This document shows positions 1 to 5,876 of a DNA stretch of 7,330 bases, in pieces (the stretch's first letter is position 1; each line of letters opens with the position of its first letter). Made by a program: the position numbers and the translations under genes. Below the pieces are notes generated by a model. The model was not told the origin of the DNA and ran no database searches. It worked only from the letters and a program-made list of their open reading frames with translations. This DNA comes from an uncultured Collinsella sp. (GTDB lineage: Bacteria; Actinomycetota; Coriobacteriia; Coriobacteriales; Coriobacteriaceae): NCBI GenBank assembly GCA_902491415.1, contig CABUHP010000086.1, positions 1 through 7,330 of the forward strand, written 5' to 3'.

Positions 1-1104
1 GTAAAGCAAGATAAACTCGCTGGTCAGCGTAGGCAAAACATTACGGAACGTCTGCGGAATCATGACATAGAGCAGCGTCTGGAACGCGTTCATGCCCAGC
101 GAACGCGCAGCCTCGTTTTGGCCCTTGGGGATCGATTGAATACCGGCACGGAAGATCTCGCATAGGTACGCAGACGAGTTCATGGCCATGACGATAACGC
201 CAAGCACGTAGTCATCAACCTTGACGCCGGCCAACGGCAGACCGAAGAACGCGATATAGATCTGCAGGAACGCCGGCGTACCGCGGATGATATTCACATA
301 GATGCCGGCGAGGCAGCGCAGGATGCGCGACTTGGAGATGCGCATGAGCGACAAGGCAAAGCCAAAGGGAATTGCCAGCGGAAACGCCACAAGCACGATC
401 GAGAGCGACATAAGGAAGCCCTTAAAGACGATCGGCAGGCTTTGGACCAAAATGACTGGGTTTAAGAACAGGCGCAGGAACATATTGGAGTTCCAGGCCT
501 CGACCCACGGCTGCTCCTTAAGATCGGCCAGGAAGTTATCGAATGCCGTCACGCCCTTGATCTCCACCGACGGAATCTTGGAGATCTTCTTGGTCGAGCC
601 ATCGGCCAAAGTGCAGGTGCCGCTAAAGGCCTCATCGCCGCCCTCGACGGGGAAGGTCACGCCGTAAACCTCGACACGGAAAAAGCCGCCGGCAGGCGCC
701 GTCTCGCCAAAGTCGATCTTGAGCGTCTGGCCGTCAGCCTTGCACGTGGGCTTCATGGGCGTACGATCCATGAGGTCCTCGCCCGAGAGCATCGTCAATC
801 GCGTGTCATCGGTACCAAACGTCGTGCCGTCGACAAACGTCAGCGAAAGACCGCTCAGCTCCTCGTCGGCATCGGCCTGGACCTCCCAGGTAATGCGCGT
901 CTCGGTACCGCCGACCACAGCGCTGCCCGAACCAGTGTTGGGTCGGGCGGTAATCTTTGCGGTCTCAAGCGCCTGGGCGGTCGTGGGCGCATATGCCTCT
1001 GCGCACACCAGCGCGAGCGCCACGGCCATGGCGCAGGCTAGCTTTTGGAGCAAGGCGGGCAGTGGAAAACGCTGCTCCGCGGCCCCTTTGTTCAGTCGAG
1101 ACAA
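1..1104 (-). CDS. Amino acid ABC transporter permease with N-terminal extracytoplasmic domain (3' end off window)
   Basis: This is the membrane subunit of a polar amino acid ABC importer. The frame is open for 368 codons to the left edge. Residues about 17-45 form a signal-like hydrophobic segment ending in a TTAQA cleavage-type site. Residues about 46-210 are polar, rich in Gly, Thr and Asp, and look beta-rich, with two cysteines (C121, C164). From about residue 215 the MetI-like permease core begins (NPVILVQSLPIVFKG). It continues through the IIRGTPAFLQIY segment typical of the His/Glu/Gln permease family and the EAA loop near residues 316-340 (E331-A-A-R-S-L-G337), which contacts the ATPase. 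I chose the TTG at 1104 because AGGAG lies 5 bases upstream; the ATG at 1029 has no ribosome binding site and would cut into the signal segment. It follows the binding-protein gene in the same direction; an ATPase gene probably lies off the left edge. Confidence 0.9.
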   Translation of the reverse strand, partial: MSRLNKGAAEQRFPLPALLQKLACAMAVALALVCAEAYAPTTAQALETAKITARPNTGSGSAVVGGTETRITWEVQADADEELSGLSLTFVDGTTFGTDDTRLTMLSGEDLMDRTPMKPTCKADGQTLKIDFGETAPAGGFFRVEVYGVTFPVEGGDEAFSGTCTLADGSTKKISKIPSVEIKGVTAFDNFLADLKEQPWVEAWNSNMFLRLFLNPVILVQSLPIVFKGFLMSLSIVLVAFPLAIPFGFALSLMRISKSRILRCLAGIYVNIIRGTPAFLQIYIAFFGLPLAGVKVDDYVLGVIVMAMNSSAYLCEIFRAGIQSIPKGQNEAARSLGMNAFQTLLYVMIPQTFRNVLPTLTSEFILLY

Positions 1105-1109
1105 GGTGG

Positions 1110-1114
1110 CTCCT
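1110..1114 (-). promoter_or_regulatory. Ribosome binding site deciding the TTG start of the permease
   Basis: On the minus strand AGGAG sits five bases before the TTG codon at 1104. No similar site precedes the ATG at 1029. This supports the non-ATG start and therefore the full N-terminal signal segment. Confidence 0.7.
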
Positions 1115-1172
1115 ATCGTAGAAGTTGCCGGCAAAACGAGACGGAAATACTCTCCGTCAAGAGAAGCGCAAA

Positions 1173-1200
1173 GGCCCTCTCCGCCAAAACGGAAAGGGCC
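1173..1200 (-). terminator. Intercistronic hairpin between binding-protein and permease genes
   Basis: An 11-bp stem with one mismatch (GGCCCTCTCCG at 1173-1183, CGGAAAGGGCC at 1190-1200) encloses a 6-base loop. It begins 22 bases after the binding-protein stop. On the minus strand it is followed only by TTTGCGC, so the U-tract is weak. A partial terminator or a 3'-end stabilising structure fits best: in many importer operons such a hairpin lets the binding protein be made in excess over the permease. A second small stem (GACGGA/TCCGTC, 1140-1158) lies just downstream. Confidence 0.6.
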
Positions 1201-1222
1201 CGCGAGCAATCAAGTAGCTATT

Positions 1223-2083
1223 TTACTTGATGTTGTACTTAGCCATGAGGGCGTCAATGGTACCGTCGTCGGTCAGGTCCTTGATGGCCTGGTTGATGTC
1301 TTCCTTGAGCTTGGTGTTACCCTGGTTGATGGCGATGGCGTACTCCTCGCCGGTGCTGATCTGCTTAATGGTCTGGCAGGTGTTGAACTGCTCGGCGGTC
1401 AGCTGGCTGGCAACGGAGCGGTTGGTGACTACGGCGTCGCCCTTATCGGACTGCAGGGCGCTGAAGCACTCGGTAGCGTCCTTGTAGGGGACGATCTTGG
1501 CCTTGGGGAAGTTCTCCTGGGCAAAAGACTCGGCGGTCGAGCCAGACTGAACGATGATGGTAGCGTCGGCGTTGTTGAGCTTCTCGCTGTAGTTGTCGGC
1601 CGTGATGTCGGTGTTATCGACCTTGGTCACGATAGCCTGATCGTCCATGTAGTAGGAATCGGAGAAAGTGACTTCCTTCTCACGCTCGGGCGTGTCGGTG
1701 ATAGCCGCGATGGAGACGTCGTACTTGGCGCCCGAAGCGACACCCGGAACCAGCGTGTCAAAGTCATTGTTGACGTACTCGACATCCAGACCCAGCTTGT
1801 CACCGATAGCCTTGATGAGCTCAAGGTCAAAGCCCTGGTAGTCGCCGTTGTCATCCTTGTACTCAAACGGCGCGTACTCGGCAGAGGTGCCGACGGTCAG
1901 CGTGCCGTCCTTGACGAGCGCGTACTCCTTGGAGCCGTCGACCTTCTCGACCTTAGCGTCGTCAGAGCTGCTGGAACCGGCATCAGAACCAGAGGTGGCG
2001 TTGGACGAACCGCAGCCCGTCAGAGCAAGGGCGAGTGCCATAGCACCCGTGGCGGCAAATGCGCCAAGCTTCTTCAGCTTCAT
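1223..2083 (-). CDS. Amino acid ABC transporter substrate-binding lipoprotein
   Basis: This 286-residue family 3 solute-binding protein captures an amino acid outside the membrane and delivers it to the neighbouring permease. Residues 1-24 are a lipoprotein signal with a LTGC lipobox (C24 lipidated), followed by a Ser/Asp/Gly-rich tether to about residue 43. The binding fold starts near residue 60 (GTLTVGTSAEYAPFEY, then GDYQGFDLELI). TPEREKEVTFSDSYY at 131-145 carries R134, the usual contact for the ligand alpha-carboxylate. QSGST at 179-183 is the second ligand loop. The position that is usually Asp, binding the ligand amino group, appears to be Asn (N221, in AVVTNRSVA). I chose the ATG at 2083 because GGAAGGAG lies 7 bases upstream and the signal peptide begins there; an in-frame ATG at 2149 would precede the signal with non-signal residues and lies before the promoter's expected transcript start. 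The exact amino acid ligand cannot be read from sequence. Confidence 0.93.
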   Translation of the reverse strand: MKLKKLGAFAATGAMALALALTGCGSSNATSGSDAGSSSSDDAKVEKVDGSKEYALVKDGTLTVGTSAEYAPFEYKDDNGDYQGFDLELIKAIGDKLGLDVEYVNNDFDTLVPGVASGAKYDVSIAAITDTPEREKEVTFSDSYYMDDQAIVTKVDNTDITADNYSEKLNNADATIIVQSGSTAESFAQENFPKAKIVPYKDATECFSALQSDKGDAVVTNRSVASQLTAEQFNTCQTIKQISTGEEYAIAINQGNTKLKEDINQAIKDLTDDGTIDALMAKYNIK

Positions 2084-2101
2084 AATCAGTCTCCTTCCGG
2101 T

Positions 2102-2123
2102 GACCTCGTTTGATTCAGAGGTC
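2102..2123 (-). promoter_or_regulatory. Leader hairpin upstream of the binding-protein gene
   Basis: A perfect 6-bp stem (GACCTC/GAGGTC, 10-base loop) lies in the predicted leader, ending about six bases before the GGAAGGAG ribosome binding site. It could affect translation or mRNA stability. No riboswitch family is recognised. Confidence 0.35.
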
Positions 2124-2140
2124 TGCAAAAACTGTTGGCT

Positions 2141-2169
2141 ATTATGCACCCGGAATTACGAATCTGCAA
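2141..2169 (-). promoter_or_regulatory. Promoter of the amino acid importer unit
   Basis: Minus-strand TTGCAG (-35, 2164-2169) and CATAAT (-10, 2141-2146) are separated by exactly 17 bases, close to the housekeeping sigma consensus. Transcription would start near 2134 and give a leader of about 50 bases to the ATG at 2083. It lies in the 147-base gap after nfo, so the importer is probably transcribed independently of the genes to its right. Confidence 0.65.
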
Positions 2170-2230
2170 TGAGAAAACTGATTGAAACAAACCCATAACG
2201 TGAATGGAATGCTCTACTTTGTGACAGTCA

Positions 2231-3097
2231 TTACTGCTGCAATGACCTTAATAGTCTAATTTCAGCTGCATAACCTGCAAGTTCGTTCGGAGTCTCCAAA
2301 ATAAACGGCAGCGAACGCAAGTGGCCATTCGATACAATATTCTGCATAACCTGCATACCTCCACCAAATTCCTCACTGCCAAGGTATCCCTTGCCGATGC
2401 ACTCGTGACGATCTTTATGGGCGCCACAAGAGTTCTTCGAATCGTTGATGTGTACGGCATGCAAGCGATCGATACCCACCACGCGGTCGAACTCGTCGAG
2501 TACGCCGTCCAGATCATGGATGATGTCGTAGCCGGCATCGCTCACATGGCAGGTGTCTAGGCAAACGCCCAGCTTGGCCGACAGCTCGGGGCGTTTGCCG
2601 GCAACACCCTCAATGATGAGCGCCAGTTCCTCAAAGCTGCGGCCCACCTCGGTGCCCTTGCCCGACATGGTCTCGAGCAGCACCGTCGTCTGCTGGCCCT
2701 CAAACATCACCTGACACAGGGCGTCGACAATCATCTGAATGCCGGCGTCGGAGCCCTGCCCCACATGCGCACCGGGATGGAAGTTGTAGTAGTTGCCGGG
2801 CAGCGCCTCCATGCGCCGCAGGTCCTCTGCCATAGCCTCCAAGGCGAACTCGCGCGCCCGCTCTTTGGCAGAACAGGGGTTGTAGGTATACGGGGCATGC
2901 GCCACCAGCGGTCCAAAGTCGTTTTGCGACATAAGCTCGCGCAGAGCCGCCACGTCATCCATGTCAAGTTCTTTTGCCTTGCCACCGCGCGGGTTGCGCG
3001 TAAAGAACGCAAAGGTATTGGCGCCAATGGACAACGCCGTCTCCCCCATTGCCCGATAGCCCTTCGTCGTCGAAAGATGACACCCGATTGTCAGCAT
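2231..3097 (-). CDS. nfo: Deoxyribonuclease IV (endonuclease IV, AP endonuclease)
   Basis: This 288-residue enzyme cleaves DNA 5' of abasic sites and removes 3' blocking groups in base excision repair, in the cytoplasm. It is a TIM-barrel enzyme with a three-metal (usually zinc) site. All nine expected metal ligands are visible: H67 (VAHAPY), H107 (NFHPGAH), E142 (LLETMSG), D181 and H184 (CLDTCH), H216 (VHINDSK), D229 and H231 (KDRHE) and E268 (ILETP). The family signatures HPGAH, LDTCH and VHINDSK are intact, and length matches the family, so it should be active. The ATG at 3097 is preceded by a G-rich ribosome binding site (AGGGGG about 8 bases upstream). The leader contains a 63-bp structured repeat (3118-3180), which separates it from the oxidoreductase gene to the right. 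No clear terminator follows its stop. Confidence 0.96.
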   Translation of the reverse strand: MLTIGCHLSTTKGYRAMGETALSIGANTFAFFTRNPRGGKAKELDMDDVAALRELMSQNDFGPLVAHAPYTYNPCSAKERAREFALEAMAEDLRRMEALPGNYYNFHPGAHVGQGSDAGIQMIVDALCQVMFEGQQTTVLLETMSGKGTEVGRSFEELALIIEGVAGKRPELSAKLGVCLDTCHVSDAGYDIIHDLDGVLDEFDRVVGIDRLHAVHINDSKNSCGAHKDRHECIGKGYLGSEEFGGGMQVMQNIVSNGHLRSLPFILETPNELAGYAAEIRLLRSLQQ

Positions 3098-3117
3098 CTC
3101 CAGCTCCCCCTCATCAG

Positions 3118-3180
3118 TTGCGGTGAAATACGGTCTATTGGTGCCCTATTTTGGCGCAAACAGACCGTATTCCACCGCAA
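3118..3180 (-). repeat. 63-bp structured repeat, copy 1 (leader of nfo)
   Basis: Arms of 19 bases (3118-3136 and 3162-3180) are complementary except at one position, which becomes a G-U pair only in minus-strand RNA. They enclose a 25-base loop. Read as units, the element has TTGCGGTGAAATACGG forward at 3118 and two reverse units starting at 3180 (TTGCGGTGGAATACGG) and 3159 (TTGCGCCAAAATAGGG), 21 bp apart. Flanks are shared with copy 2: CAG on the left and GTTATAAAAG on the right. Its left end is only a few bases from the nfo ribosome binding site, so it would form most of the nfo leader. On the minus strand TATAAC abuts the element and could act as a -10 box, although no good -35 is visible. 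I do not recognise this element. Confidence 0.85.
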
Positions 3181-3215
3181 GTTATAAAAGGGGCATCAGG
3201 GGCAAAGGCCTCCAA

Positions 3216-3241
3216 GGCATTCCAGGCGCTGGCGCCATGCC
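3216..3241 (-). terminator. Possible weak terminator after the Gfo/Idh/MocA gene
   Basis: GGCAT/ATGCC and inner GGCG/CGCC stems form a bulged hairpin 9 bases past the TAG stop of the oxidoreductase gene. No U-tract follows on the minus strand, so termination is doubtful. Confidence 0.25.
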
Positions 3242-3249
3242 CCCACGCA

Positions 3250-4269
3250 CTAAAGTTTCAAGCGAATCGCATCGATAATGCGCGCGCAGCGCTGCGTGGC
3301 GGCAAGGGGCATGACGGGACTCTCGAGTTTCCCCGCCCGGATGAGCTGGGTCGCATGCTGGATTTCGCCGTAGAAATCATCGATCTCAAACGGGGCATTT
3401 ATTTCGAGCGTTCGACCGTCGGAATACTTCACATGGGCGAGCTCGGGGCGATGGAGACGCTCGATTTCCAACGAGCCTCGCTCACAGACAATCGTTAAGC
3501 GGCTTTCATATGTTGCTTTGCCGTCGCACACCATATGAATGGGTATACCGCCGACGCTCATACGGATCTCGTCGGCCCAATCGACGCGACCGCCCGATAC
3601 GTCACGCCAGCGAACTTCACGGGATGAAACCTCGCACGCGCCCGCGAGCAAATCCTCAAACCAACCGACCGCATAGCAGCCCATGTCATATAGACAGCCG
3701 CCCTGCAACGGATCAAGCAGATAGCCCGAAGGAAACTCGCCGTAATCGAGCTTTTGCACGCTTTCAATCGAGACAATACGGCCAAGCTCACCCGACGCAA
3801 GCAAGTCCTTCACGCGAGTGCGCATCGGGCAAAACCGATTCTTCATCGCCTCCATAAACAGCACGCCGCGCTCACGAGAGGTGGAGGCAATCGAGAGAGC
3901 CTCTTCCTCACTCAAAACGGCCGGCTTTTCGCACAGCACGGCCTTTCCCGCGCGCAGTGCCCGACAGACCCAATGCGCATGCATGCCATGCGGAAGAGCC
4001 AAGTAGATTGCGTCGACATCGGGGTCGGCAATCAGCGCATCATAAGCCGCATTGCCGTTATCGTCGACCGAGGCATGGCCATGCGCAGCATCGATCGAAA
4101 ACGCTCGGGAAAATTCCTCGACATGTGCAGGAGTGCGGCCGGCCGCAGCCACCAGCCGTGCCCCGTCGACCTTCTTGAGCGACGATGCAAATCGATGAGA
4201 AATGTGCCCAGCGCCCAAAATGCCCCAACGAACCTCACGCGAATCATCCCATGAATCCCGATGGCCCAC
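3250..4269 (-). CDS. Gfo/Idh/MocA family NAD(P)-dependent oxidoreductase
   Basis: This 339-residue cytoplasmic dehydrogenase belongs to a family that oxidises or reduces hydroxyl groups of sugars, cyclitols or diols using NAD(P). The N-terminal Rossmann fold shows WGILGAGHIS at 15-24 (dinucleotide-binding glycines G19 and G21) and DVDAIYLALPHGMHAHW at 84-100. The family signature CEKP at 113-116 supplies the usual catalytic Lys (K115). The C-terminal domain starts near residue 135; MEAMKNRFCP (139-148) and YDMGCY (194-199) resemble the dihydrodiol dehydrogenase-like branch, but the substrate cannot be assigned. The GTG at 4269 is chosen because AAGGGGG lies about 5 bases upstream and the length fits the family. 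A 63-bp structured repeat fills nearly all of the 90-base gap to the preceding Fe-S aldo/keto reductase gene. Co-transcription with it is possible. Confidence 0.9.
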   Translation of the reverse strand: MGHRDSWDDSREVRWGILGAGHISHRFASSLKKVDGARLVAAAGRTPAHVEEFSRAFSIDAAHGHASVDDNGNAAYDALIADPDVDAIYLALPHGMHAHWVCRALRAGKAVLCEKPAVLSEEEALSIASTSRERGVLFMEAMKNRFCPMRTRVKDLLASGELGRIVSIESVQKLDYGEFPSGYLLDPLQGGCLYDMGCYAVGWFEDLLAGACEVSSREVRWRDVSGGRVDWADEIRMSVGGIPIHMVCDGKATYESRLTIVCERGSLEIERLHRPELAHVKYSDGRTLEINAPFEIDDFYGEIQHATQLIRAGKLESPVMPLAATQRCARIIDAIRLKL

Positions 4270-4284
4270 GACAGCCCCCTTCAG

Positions 4285-4347
4285 TTGCGGTGGAATAGTC
4301 CCTGTTTAAGCCCTATTCTGCCGCAAGCAGGAACTATTCCAGCGCAA
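4285..4347 (-). repeat. 63-bp structured repeat, copy 2 (leader of oxidoreductase gene)
   Basis: Arms of 20 bases (4285-4304 and 4328-4347) are complementary apart from two positions, one of which becomes G-U only in minus-strand RNA. The loop is 23 bases. Units follow the same plan as copy 1: forward at 4285, reverse at 4347 and 4326, again exactly 21 bp apart, with total length again 63. GCCCTATT lies at the same offset (25 bases in) in both copies, and GTTATAAAAG follows on the right. Inner stem bases differ from copy 1 but remain paired. The element starts 13 bases after the aldo/keto reductase stop and ends at the ribosome binding site of the GTG-initiated oxidoreductase gene. Confidence 0.85.
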
Positions 4348-4359
4348 GTTATAAAAGAG

Positions 4360-5551
4360 TCACGAGGAGCGCGTTTTGCCGAAGGCCTTAAGCACTGCCG
4401 TCACGGGGCCAGGCTGGAAACGTCGGCGCACGTCATCGAGACGCTCGGGGATATCGATATGCTGTGGGCAGTGGCGCGCGCATTTGCCGCACTTGACGCA
4501 ATTGCTCACCAGCTTGGCCTCGCTTGTGCGCACCGCGCTCGCCGTAAAGTACTGCGATAGACCCGTAAACCAGCTGTGCGCATAGCTTGCGTTGTAGGCG
4601 GCAAAGCAGCCGGGAATATTGATGCCCTTGGGACATGGCATGCAGTAGCCGCATCCCGTGCAGGGCACGCGATTCGATTTTTCAAACTCATCCAGCACGT
4701 GCGCGATCGTGTCGTGCTGGTTGGCAGTCATCGAATCCGGCAGGGCCCGATCGGCCAATACCGCGTTCTCATCCACCTGCGCGATATCGGTCATACCCGA
4801 AAGCAGCATCGTCACCTGAGGATGATTCCAGACCCACGAAAGACCCCAGGCGGCAGGAGTGCGCAAATGCGGGTCACGGGCACTATCGAGCACAGCGCGG
4901 GCCCGTGGCGGCAGCTTGCCCGCTAAACGCCCGCCCAGCAGCGGCTCCATCACAAACACCGCGAGGCCTCGCTCGGCGGCGGCCATGAGCCCCGCTGTTC
5001 CCGCCTGATATCGCTCTCCAGCGTAATTGTACTGGATCTGGCAAAAATCCCAGTCATATGCGTCAAGCATCGTCAGGAAATCCACCGCGCTGCCGTGGTA
5101 CGAAAAACCAATCTGGCGAATGCGCCCCTGCAGCCTTTTGCTGCGCGATCCAGTCCTCGATGCCCAGCGCCACCACGCGCTCCCACTGCGCAGGCGAGGT
5201 GATGTTGTGCATAAGGTAATAGTCGATATGGTCGGTCTGCAGGCGGCGCAGCTGCTCGTCGAAAAACCGATCGAAATCCTCCGCGCATTTGCACGAAGCA
5301 TGCGGCAGCTTGGTTGCGAGCAAAACCTGGTCGCGCAAGCCCAGGCGCTCAAGCGACGCACCCACGCACGCCTCGTTGCCGGGATAGAGATAGGCCGTGT
5401 CCAGGTAGTTAATCCCCTGCTCCACCGCGCGGGAGATGATGGCATCGGCCGTCTTCGCATCGGGGTGTCCCGGCGCACCGGGAAACCTCATGCAGCCCAG
5501 ACCCAGAGCGGATATTCGGTTACCACTTTTGGGGTCAACACGGTATTGCAC
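4360..5551 (-). pseudogene. Aldo/keto reductase with C-terminal 4Fe-4S domain, frameshifted
   Basis: This is a COG1453-type oxidoreductase: an aldo/keto reductase barrel followed by a ferredoxin-like domain. The reading frame breaks near 5125-5128, where a minus-strand GGGG run appears to hold one extra G. Removing it joins WIAQQKAAG to RIRQIGFSYHGS and gives a 396-residue protein of normal length. In corrected numbering the catalytic tetrad is intact (D51, Y56, K81, H115). Two cysteine clusters follow: CTGCGYCMPCP (297-307) and CVKCGKCARHCP (351-362), expected to bind two 4Fe-4S clusters. The GTG at 5551 is preferred: GGGAGGGG precedes it and VQYRVDPKSGNRISALGLGCMRFP matches the family's usual start; the ATG at 5569 is a weaker alternative. 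As read, the product would stop after about 160 residues, losing half the barrel and all Fe-S ligands. Family substrates are mostly unknown. A sequencing error is a serious alternative to a true pseudogene. Confidence 0.85.
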
Positions 5552-5638
5552 GGCCCCTCCCTTCGCCATCAGCGCCCCGGCAAGGCGAAACACAATGGTC
5601 ACGCAGCCGAAACATCGTGGAATCGCAATCGAGAACGT

Positions 5639-5668
5639 ATCGTAACGCAGCAGAAATCGAGCCGTCAC
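5639..5668 (-). promoter_or_regulatory. Weak promoter candidate for the Fe-S aldo/keto reductase
   Basis: Minus-strand GTGACG (5663-5668) and TACGAT (5639-5644) are separated by 18 bases, about 90 bases before the GTG start. Both boxes match the consensus only partly. Confidence 0.25.
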
Positions 5669-5688
5669 GGCACCGCTTTAACATCAGC

Positions 5689-5714
5689 AAAAAGCCCGAT
5701 GAAAGGAGCCGGGC
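5689..5714 (-). terminator. Intrinsic terminator (minus strand) in the divergent gap
   Basis: On the minus strand GCCCG (5710-5714) pairs with CGGGC (5694-5698) and is followed directly by five Ts (5689-5693). It faces transcripts coming from the right and lies about 140 bases before the aldo/keto reductase start, so it ends a short transcript or acts as an attenuator. Confidence 0.5.
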
Positions 5715-5770
5715 ATGACCACGCGCATGTCTTTGCGGTCTGCCCTGCAGCGTAGCGTCCAGGCAAACGT
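5689..5770 (-). ncRNA. Candidate small RNA or attenuated leader
   Basis: A promoter (5777-5806) and an intrinsic terminator (5689-5714) bracket about 80 non-coding bases on the minus strand. The predicted RNA can form an 8-bp stem with wobble pairs (GTTTGCCT with GGGCAGAC, 5761-5768 and 5738-5745), a weaker GACC/GGTC stem, then the terminator hairpin. It matches no RNA family that I recognise. It could be an independent small RNA or a regulatory leader of the downstream aldo/keto reductase gene. Confidence 0.35.
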
Positions 5771-5776
5771 TTCTTT

Positions 5777-5806
5777 TTTATAACAGCCGCCCCGCGCACC
5801 CATCAA
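5777..5806 (-). promoter_or_regulatory. Extended -10 promoter for the candidate small RNA
   Basis: On the minus strand TTGATG (5801-5806) is followed after 18 bases by TATAAA (5777-5782), preceded by TG plus one base (extended -10). Transcription would begin near 5770. Confidence 0.45.
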
Positions 5807-5832
5807 TCACCCCGGCAGCATACAATCCATCA

Positions 5833-5857
5833 GGCGCCCCTTACGCGGGCGCCTTTT
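5833..5857 (+). terminator. GC-rich hairpin plus T-run in the leader of the ketopantoate reductase homologue
   Basis: GGCGCCC (5833-5839) and GGGCGCC (5847-5853) form a perfect 7-bp stem with a 7-base loop, followed by TTTT. It ends 19 bases before the ATG at 5877 and just before the GAGGAG ribosome binding site. It may be a terminator for an upstream plus-strand transcript, a leader attenuator, or a 5' stabilising stem if transcription starts from TACAAT at 5821. Confidence 0.5.
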
Positions 5858-5876
5858 ATATGAGGAGATGATTCAC

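Larger units (their letters stand above)
5552..5876. other. Divergent intergenic region (325 bp)
   Basis: This gap separates the minus-strand Fe-S aldo/keto reductase from the plus-strand ketopantoate reductase homologue. It holds a minus-strand promoter plus terminator (candidate small RNA), a weak promoter candidate near the aldo/keto reductase, and a GC-rich hairpin before the plus-strand gene. A plus-strand TACAAT at 5821-5826 could be the -10 for the latter, but no good -35 is seen. No coding potential is evident. Confidence 0.6.

Noticed and set aside
719..2113. Long plus-strand open frame of 464 codons
   Set aside because: It lies antisense to the permease and binding-protein genes, is low in complexity (Val/Leu/Gly-rich) and has no domain. 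The minus-strand genes have clear family motifs, so this is a GC-driven shadow frame.
3118..3190. Possibility that the 63-bp element is an insertion sequence or MITE with target duplication
   Set aside because: CATCAG occurs on both sides of copy 1, but not at matching positions, and copy 2 has no such direct repeat. No transposase is present, so a mobile origin cannot be supported from this window.
3118..4347. Possibility of a short CRISPR array or T-box leader
   Set aside because: The units are mixed in orientation and there are only two distant copies with no spacers. The T-box consensus is absent and the adjoining genes are not amino acid related.
5027..5755. Plus-strand open frame of 242 codons
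   Set aside because: It is antisense to the Fe-S aldo/keto reductase and runs into the non-coding gap. The composition is that of a reversed coding strand.
5689..5770. Match of the candidate RNA to SRP RNA, 6S RNA or a known riboswitch
   Set aside because: The conserved core sequences of these families that I know are not present.
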